Assembly (NCBI GenBank): GCA_964450355.1
Contig: CAYVDH010000022.1
Span: 1 to 30,158 of the forward strand
Origin: CAYVDH01 sp964450355
GTDB taxonomy: Bacteria > Bacteroidota > Bacteroidia > NS11-12g > UBA955
Reading direction: 5' to 3'
DNA: 30,158 nucleotides
Positions 24,584 through 30,158 of this stretch are shown here, one piece after another. How positions within the stretch are numbered: position 1 is the first letter of the stretch; each line of letters starts with the position of its first letter. The notes under the pieces were generated by a model. It made no database searches. It was given only the letters and a program-made list of their open reading frames with translations, and was not told the origin of the DNA. The translations under genes were made by a program, and so were the position numbers.

Positions 24584-26117
24584 TTTTTTCAATAGAGAGG
24601 ATTAAATCACCAATTTCCAACATGTTTACAATCTCCATGCCTTCAACAACTTCGGCAAATATGGTGTATCGTCCATCCAAATTGCTGGTATAGGTATGAG
24701 TAATAAAAAATTGAACACCTTCTGAATCTTTACCTGCAGAAGCAAGACCAACACTTCCTGGTTTGTAATAAAGTTCATTAGTGAATTCACTTTTTTGAAT
24801 CCAATTTAAAGAGCCCCATCCATCACCACGTGGGCAGCCACCTTGAACTACAAAATTTGGAACCATGCGATGAAAGTACTTGTTATTGTAATATCCTGAA
24901 TCTACTAATTTAAGAAAATTACAAGTAGAAGCAGGAGCATCATTGACCTTACATTCCATGATAATAACACCTTTATTTGTTGTTAATTTTACTTTTTGTT
25001 TGTAAGAGATTTTATTGATGTAATTCCAATCAATTGGGAAATCATAACCAGATTGAAAATAGTTTTGATAAATGTATGGTTTGTTTTCTAATTGATTGAT
25101 GGTTTTTTTTAAGTCCACGTATGTTTCAAAGTCTCGAGGAAGAGTTAATTGTTGAATTACTTGATTTAAAAATGGAATGTATTTAGTTGTGGAATCTTTC
25201 CAAATGCTGTCTTTTCTTATTTTTTCGCAAGTGAGTGAAATGAATGAAATATTTTTACTGTTTAATTGTTTGATATAAAAATGGCTTGGAATCCACAAGT
25301 TGCGTTTGTAATATGTTTCTAAATAATGGTTTTCAAGTATGGGAGATTCTTGGTTGAAATTGAGTTCTACCCATAGGTAAGTATTGGGAATTAAAGAATC
25401 ATTTTCTATTAATATACTGAGTTTTGTATAAGGGTTGTTTGTATTTAACAATTCATCTTCAACTTCCTTAAAATTAGTTTTCTTATGACTTTTTGCAACT
25501 TTTATATGCTTATAACTTGGATTTAATTTTGGATTAACAATGTAACACATGTTCAATACTTCTTCAGAATGGCTATTATGTGCGATGTCATTTACTTTAT
25601 TAAGTAACACATCAGTTAATAATTTCTTTCTTTTTACGAAGTACATTGCTCTGATGTACGATTTAAAAAAAGAAGAATCTTTAGTGGAAATGCTTATATT
25701 TTCGAAAAATGAAACGTGTTTTTTCATGGAATTTTTTGCAATAGCTTCAAGTAAATCAGGCCTAATTGCTTTTGATTTTCTACTGAAATAAAATAGAATC
25801 AATTCATTGGTAATCCATGGTTTATTTAATTGGCTTAAACTGTATAAAGCTGCTTTTTTTACTTCTTTGTTTTTATCTGATTTTAGCTTTTTCATTAACA
25901 AAGGCGCCACTGAACTGTCTTGGTTGGAGGCAAATGCAATGCTTGCGGCTTTTCGGTATATGGGATTTTTATGAGTTAAATAAGGTATTAATTCTCGAGA
26001 TTCGAAATGGTATTGATGGGTGTATATTTTTCGCAATATTGAATCGTTACTGAAACGATTTTGCGCCATGGCACCCTTGAATATTAAAAAAACAATGCAA
26101 AAGATTATTTTTTTCAT
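24573..26117 (-). CDS. Secreted HEAT-repeat / cyclophilin fusion peptidyl-prolyl isomerase
   Basis: The 514-residue protein has a signal peptide (about 1-19, ending AMAQ). A HEAT-like repeat region follows (about 35-160) with KAASIAFASNQDSSVAPLL and KAALYSLSQL. The middle (160-370) is poorly conserved. The C-terminal cyclophilin domain spans about 385-514. Cyclophilin active-site residues are present: YFHRMVPNFVVQGG with catalytic R417, GVQFFITH and LDGRYTIFAEV. The tryptophan linked to cyclosporin binding in human cyclophilin A is replaced (SNLDGRY). It is presumably a periplasmic foldase whose HEAT region binds protein partners. It starts 1 nt after rlmB ends, and the two are likely co-transcribed. 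Its 3' end overlaps the convergent RCC1 gene. Confidence 0.88.
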   Translation of the reverse strand: MKKIIFCIVFLIFKGAMAQNRFSNDSILRKIYTHQYHFESRELIPYLTHKNPIYRKAASIAFASNQDSSVAPLLMKKLKSDKNKEVKKAALYSLSQLNKPWITNELILFYFSRKSKAIRPDLLEAIAKNSMKKHVSFFENISISTKDSSFFKSYIRAMYFVKRKKLLTDVLLNKVNDIAHNSHSEEVLNMCYIVNPKLNPSYKHIKVAKSHKKTNFKEVEDELLNTNNPYTKLSILIENDSLIPNTYLWVELNFNQESPILENHYLETYYKRNLWIPSHFYIKQLNSKNISFISLTCEKIRKDSIWKDSTTKYIPFLNQVIQQLTLPRDFETYVDLKKTINQLENKPYIYQNYFQSGYDFPIDWNYINKISYKQKVKLTTNKGVIIMECKVNDAPASTCNFLKLVDSGYYNNKYFHRMVPNFVVQGGCPRGDGWGSLNWIQKSEFTNELYYKPGSVGLASAGKDSEGVQFFITHTYTSNLDGRYTIFAEVVEGMEIVNMLEIGDLILSIEKITE

Positions 26118-26118
26118 G

Positions 26119-26871
26119 TTATAAACTTTGTCTTATGACTTCGTATAAAGCTATGCCAGAAGCAACGGAAACATTGAGTGAATCAAATTGGCTACCCATT
26201 GGAATTTTTACCATTTTGTCAGCTAACTTAAGTATGGAAGGATGTATACCATCCTCCTCATTGCCAACAACTATAGCACATGGTTTACTTAATTTCTCAA
26301 AATATAAATCTTTGTTTGCTTTTTCAGTTAAACAAATGATTTGGATTCCATCGTCTTTTAAATGTTTAACTGTTTGAAATAAATTACTGGACTTGCAAAC
26401 TGGTAAATGCAACAAAGCTCCAGCAGAAGTTTTTATAGCATCTTGATTAACACCAGCAGAACCTTTTTCGGGAATGATGATGGCATGGCAACCAGCAGAA
26501 AGGGCAGTTCTAGCAATAGCACCAAAATTTCTGACATCAGTAATTCTATCTAAGATGATAAAAAATGGTTCTTTGTCTTCTGTAAACAAAGTTTGACATA
26601 AATTTTCGGCATTGTGATACACAATAGGTGAAATTTTAGCTACTACACCTTGGTGGTTTTGAAATTTAGACAATGAATCTAATTTCTCTTTAGGTACTTC
26701 AGTAAAATTTTCCTTGTGTTTGTTCAATAGGTTTTTTATGTGTTTCAAACCTTCCCCAATTCCCTTTTGAACATAAATTTTAATGAAAGAAGCTTTGGAA
26801 TTAAGAGCTTCTTCTAAGGGACGGACACCAAATACGATGTTAGATGGAATTTCTGTTTCTCTTTCAATCAT
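26119..26871 (-). CDS. rlmB: 23S rRNA (guanosine-2'-O)-methyltransferase RlmB-like (SpoU family)
   Basis: This is a SPOUT-fold methyltransferase predicted to 2'-O-methylate G2251 of 23S rRNA. An N-terminal substrate-binding domain (about 10-80, with VFGVRPLEEAL and QNHQGVVA) is followed by the trefoil-knot catalytic domain. Motif I is DRITDVRNFGAIARTA (108-123, with the catalytic N and R), motif II VVGNEEDGI (201-209) and motif III IPMGSQFDSLNVSVAS (223-238). The 250-residue length is normal. The start codon lies 13 nt beyond the T tract of the terminator that ends the upstream DUF2723 gene, and no -7 element is visible between, so expression may depend on read-through. RlmB is the best subfamily call; a TrmH or other SpoU target is possible. 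Confidence 0.88.
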   Translation of the reverse strand: MIERETEIPSNIVFGVRPLEEALNSKASFIKIYVQKGIGEGLKHIKNLLNKHKENFTEVPKEKLDSLSKFQNHQGVVAKISPIVYHNAENLCQTLFTEDKEPFFIILDRITDVRNFGAIARTALSAGCHAIIIPEKGSAGVNQDAIKTSAGALLHLPVCKSSNLFQTVKHLKDDGIQIICLTEKANKDLYFEKLSKPCAIVVGNEEDGIHPSILKLADKMVKIPMGSQFDSLNVSVASGIALYEVIRQSL

Positions 26872-26884
26872 TGTTTTTATTGAT

Positions 26885-26918
26885 AAAAAAAGGAGGATTA
26901 TTTTTGTTAATCCTCCTT
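26885..26918 (-). terminator. Strong rho-independent terminator after the DUF2723 gene
   Basis: In transcription direction, AAGGAGGATTA (complement of 26908-26918) pairs perfectly with TAATCCTCCTT (complement of 26890-26900) around a 7-nt loop and is followed by a U run (complement of 26885-26890). The 11-bp stem with GC-rich core makes it one of the two clearest terminators here. The stem contains AGGAGG, but this is not placed to act as a ribosome-binding site. Confidence 0.85.
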
Positions 26919-26939
26919 GGTAAATTTAAATATGAATTA

Positions 26940-29900
26940 TTATTCTTCGGTATTTAAGAATGATGCTACGGTAGGTTCTAATTCTTTCACTTCTTTATTC
27001 ATAGATTCAGAAAGCGAAGTGAAGCCCCATTGTTTTGCGTATTCAGCACAACGTCTCATGTAATCGTAAGAATCGTTACAATATTGTTGCATGATGTATT
27101 GTTTAGCTCTATGAGAACTGAATTTAACGTAATAGCGCACTTCTTTTTGGCTTAGATCATAAAGTTCTTTTAAGTGTTTTTCAGCTTGTTGTTTATTTCC
27201 TATTTCGTGCCATACTTGAGCCATGCCAAATTTGATATTGCCTTTGGTTAACAATACTTTTTCTGGCAATTCTAATGCACATTTATTCATTAAATTTTCA
27301 GCTTTTTTACGGTATTCATTTGCTTTTAGTTTGTTATCAGGGTTAGACAATGTAGAATCTGTTGCTTTAAGTTCTTCTATTTTGCCTAAATAATTAGCAG
27401 CAAGCGAAACAAATAATTGTTGCATTGTTGATGGAACTATTTCAGCTTTATCATCTAAGAAGAAATTCTTTTTCTCTTTCATGCCGCTGAATCTGTATTT
27501 AGTCATTAAGCTATTATAAAGTCCTTCCATGTCCATTCTTTGAACTTCTCTGTTTTGAACTTGAGTTCGTATTGGTGTTAATTGGAAAATCAACCCTTTT
27601 CTTTCAAAATATGGTTCCATATTGATGAATCCATCATTTCCAGAAGTAGTAGTGAAACAAATTGGTCTTTTCCAGCCAGTAGCAGCGTTTGTAGCAACTA
27701 AATCCAACAACACTAAATCGCCTTTACTCAAGCCCCTGCGAGGGAAATTTATCACCATTTGGCTTTGTATAAGTGCAGTATCTTCTAATCGAACTACGCC
27801 TTCTCTGATAGCAGCTTGTCTATTTACAGGGATAGTAAAATTAGTGACATCGAATGTTTGTTTGTTGCCTATGGTCAATTCTTTGATGAAGGTTTTTAAA
27901 TCTTTTGTTTTATTTCCAGGATCTTCAGCTAACTGAAAATATTCATTTACACCTGCAGCTAATTGATCTTTAGTGAGAGTAAGTGGCAATGGTTCGCTGT
28001 TATATACTTTGGTTAATAACACTTGAGAATACCAATCGGTAGGAAGTAAACTTTGATTAATAATACGGATGTCTGTTCTAATGCCTTCTACATTTTGTGC
28101 ATACCACAATGGATAGGTATCATTATCGCCATTTGTAAATAAGATGGCATTTTTAGGGCAAGATTCTAAATAATTTTTAGCAAAATCAATACCTAAATAC
28201 CTGCTACTTCTATCGTGGTCATCCCATCCTTGATTTCCCATTAGAATTGGAGCAGATAATGAAATTATTGATGCCAGAATGGCTGCATTTGTTGCATTCA
28301 TTTTAGTTTTTAGCCAATCCCAAATGAACAAGACACCTAAGCCAATCCAAATACAGAAAGTTTGGAATGAACCAACATGAGAATAATCTCTTTCTCTTGG
28401 TTCAAACGGAGGTTGATTAAGGAATATGATGATTAAAATACCAGTGAAAACAAACAAAGTCATGGTGATGATGGCATCGTTTTTCGACTTTTTGAAATGC
28501 AATATTAAACCTAAAATACCTATGATTAAAGGAATGAAAAAGTATTTATTTCTTGCCGCATTTTTAGCTAAATGATCAGGCATGCCATCTTGAGGTCCTA
28601 ATCTAAAATTATCGACAATAGGAATGCCTGAAATCCAAGCACCTTCTATTTTATGATTAAAACTATGACCTTGTTTATCGTTTTGTCGGCCAGCAAAATT
28701 CCACATAAAATATCTAAAATACATGTGACCTAATTGGTATCTAAATAAAAATGCCAAGTTGTTACTCATTTTAGGTTTTTGAGCTTTTAATTCGTTTATT
28801 TGACCTTGTATTTTTGATTTATCTTCAGGAGATTGAGCTCTTTGCATGTCTTGTTGAAGGGCATTGATTTCTGTTTCAACTTCATTCATGTTGCCCCAAT
28901 ATCTGTAACCTGCTTCGCCTCCATCTTTGTTCATATCGCCCATGCGAGGGAAGATAGTGTTATAATAAGGGTCGTATTCGTATTCACGTTTATTGCCTAT
29001 TGCTGTATAAGCATTACTATCCTTGCGGTATATTGTAGCACCTTCAATAATGTCAATTGGCTTAGCGTTAAAATAAGGTCCTTTCAACAAAGGGCGGTCT
29101 CCGTATTGTTCACGATTAATGTAACTAACTAAGTTGTTAGGTTCTTCAGGATTGTTCATGTCAATAGCAGGGTTGTCGTTGGAGCGTACCACTACCATAG
29201 CATAACTTGAATAACCTAATAAAATATAAGCCAAGCAAATGAATGCAAAATTGAAATGTGGTCTTTTATCTTTCACAGTGAAATAATACATTCCAAAGGC
29301 AGTGACTAAAGCAATTAATAACAAAGAGAACATTGAACCTGAATTGAATGACATTCCAAAATCGTTGACAAACAAGCGATCGAAAACAGCCATTAATTTA
29401 GGTACACCTGGGATAATTCCTTTTTGAATGAAAAACAAAATAACCATACCCACTAAAAAGCTAATGACTAAGCCTTTATTTGTTTGAACTTTGGATTTTT
29501 TAAAGTAGTAAATGAATACTACGGCAGGTATTACAAGTAAGTTCAATAAGTGAGTTCCAATTGCCAAACCTATTAAATAGGCGATAAGGATGATCCATTT
29601 ATCAGCATAGATGCTGTTGCTTTCTTCCCATTTAAGCATGGCCCAAAAAGTAAGGGCAGTGAAGAATGAGGACATAGCATACACCTCTGCTTCAACAGCA
29701 CTAAACCAAAAAGAATCCATGAACGTAAGGGCTAAAGCGGCTACAATTCCACTGGCAAAAATAGCAATTTTATCAGCTATAGAACCTTCTTCAGGTTTTA
29801 CAATTTTTTTAGCAAAATGAGTAGTAATCCAAAATGTAAATAATACAGTAAGGGCACTACAAACAGCACTGAGCATGTTTACAGCAAAAGCAACTCCTGA

Positions 29901-30110
29901 AGGATCAGAAGCAAACATAGAAAAAATTCTACCAATCAATAAAAACAGAGGCGCACCAGGGGGGTGAACTACTTGTAATTTATCTGAAGCTGAAATAAAT
30001 TCACCACAATCCCATAAACTTACCGAAGGTTCTAAAGTCAATGTGTAAACGGCTAAAGATACTGTAAACATTAGCCAACCAATCAGGTTATTAATCATTC
30101 TATAACTCAT
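26940..30110 (-). CDS. DUF2723 / TMEM260-like multi-pass membrane protein, probable GT-C glycosyltransferase
   Basis: The 1056-residue protein has many membrane segments in its N-terminal half and again after about residue 520. The first loop carries the acidic motif WDCGEF (33-38) with D34 and E37, followed by HPPGAP (49-54). This fits GT-C-fold enzymes such as protein O-mannosyltransferases and their TMEM260-like relatives (formerly DUF2723). Bacteroidota O-glycosylate many exported proteins, so a role in protein or surface glycosylation is plausible but inferred. A long extramembrane insertion (about 320-480) lies in the middle, and the last 200 residues form a soluble helical, TPR-like region. 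The ATG at 30110 starts a short N-terminus before the first membrane helix; M5 is an alternative. Only an imperfect -7 element (TATTTTCG) is seen upstream. A strong terminator follows. Confidence 0.85.
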   Translation of the reverse strand: MSYRMINNLIGWLMFTVSLAVYTLTLEPSVSLWDCGEFISASDKLQVVHPPGAPLFLLIGRIFSMFASDPSGVAFAVNMLSAVCSALTVLFTFWITTHFAKKIVKPEEGSIADKIAIFASGIVAALALTFMDSFWFSAVEAEVYAMSSFFTALTFWAMLKWEESNSIYADKWIILIAYLIGLAIGTHLLNLLVIPAVVFIYYFKKSKVQTNKGLVISFLVGMVILFFIQKGIIPGVPKLMAVFDRLFVNDFGMSFNSGSMFSLLLIALVTAFGMYYFTVKDKRPHFNFAFICLAYILLGYSSYAMVVVRSNDNPAIDMNNPEEPNNLVSYINREQYGDRPLLKGPYFNAKPIDIIEGATIYRKDSNAYTAIGNKREYEYDPYYNTIFPRMGDMNKDGGEAGYRYWGNMNEVETEINALQQDMQRAQSPEDKSKIQGQINELKAQKPKMSNNLAFLFRYQLGHMYFRYFMWNFAGRQNDKQGHSFNHKIEGAWISGIPIVDNFRLGPQDGMPDHLAKNAARNKYFFIPLIIGILGLILHFKKSKNDAIITMTLFVFTGILIIIFLNQPPFEPRERDYSHVGSFQTFCIWIGLGVLFIWDWLKTKMNATNAAILASIISLSAPILMGNQGWDDHDRSSRYLGIDFAKNYLESCPKNAILFTNGDNDTYPLWYAQNVEGIRTDIRIINQSLLPTDWYSQVLLTKVYNSEPLPLTLTKDQLAAGVNEYFQLAEDPGNKTKDLKTFIKELTIGNKQTFDVTNFTIPVNRQAAIREGVVRLEDTALIQSQMVINFPRRGLSKGDLVLLDLVATNAATGWKRPICFTTTSGNDGFINMEPYFERKGLIFQLTPIRTQVQNREVQRMDMEGLYNSLMTKYRFSGMKEKKNFFLDDKAEIVPSTMQQLFVSLAANYLGKIEELKATDSTLSNPDNKLKANEYRKKAENLMNKCALELPEKVLLTKGNIKFGMAQVWHEIGNKQQAEKHLKELYDLSQKEVRYYVKFSSHRAKQYIMQQYCNDSYDYMRRCAEYAKQWGFTSLSESMNKEVKELEPTVASFLNTEE

Positions 30111-30158
30111 ATATTTATCTAAAAAAAAGCGAAAATAAGTATTTTATATAGCGTAAAA

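Noticed and set aside
26892..26897. GGAGGA as a Shine-Dalgarno sequence
   Set aside because: It is part of the DUF2723 terminator stem, and no plus-strand gene starts downstream of it.

Overview
The window is a piece of a low-GC Bacteroidota chromosome. The main evidence is two proteins with type IX secretion (T9SS) C-terminal sorting domains, a TMEM260-like DUF2723 membrane protein, a DUF4783 gene next to nadC, a run of periplasmic foldase genes ahead of moxR, no recognisable Shine-Dalgarno sequences, and repeated Bacteroidota-type -7 promoter elements (TAnnTTTG). The order or genus cannot be fixed from the sequence alone. No tRNA, rRNA, CRISPR array, insertion sequence or phage gene was seen.

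Layout. 1-5432 is central metabolism: the E2 subunit of a 2-oxoacid dehydrogenase complex on the minus strand, diverging from an isoaspartyl peptidase/asparaginase and then glycine dehydrogenase (gcvP). 5464-11328 looks like an accessory block: a small lipoprotein, a probable outer-membrane barrel protein and a 1222-residue secreted protein with two seven-repeat propeller regions, the three genes overlapping one another, followed 8 bp later by an AlkC-type DNA glycosylase. 11329-11703 is mostly non-coding, with one possible 36-codon gene and a striking inverted repeat around the promoter of the next operon. 11704-14546 encodes the two-subunit 2-oxoacid:ferredoxin oxidoreductase KorAB. DUF4783 and nadC follow, separated by a strong terminator hairpin that runs right up to the nadC start codon.

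15887-21087 is a minus-strand operon: a two-parvulin foldase, a SurA_N-like lipoprotein, a SurA-like foldase and a MoxR ATPase. Diverging from it on the plus strand are rlmN and era, which overlap by 4 bp, followed by a secreted RCC1-repeat protein. On the minus strand again, 24573-30110 holds the DUF2723 membrane protein, rlmB and a secreted HEAT-cyclophilin fusion.

How the genes fit together: much of the window serves the cell envelope. There are four periplasmic foldase or foldase-like proteins, a candidate protein O-glycosyltransferase, two T9SS cargo proteins, lipoproteins and a barrel protein. The rest is 2-oxoacid, glycine and NAD metabolism plus ribosome maturation (RlmN, Era, RlmB). 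The best candidates for something undescribed are the lipoprotein/barrel/double-propeller cassette, the operator-like repeat framing the korA -7 element, and the two places where a terminator lies directly against the next gene's start codon (nadC, rlmB).
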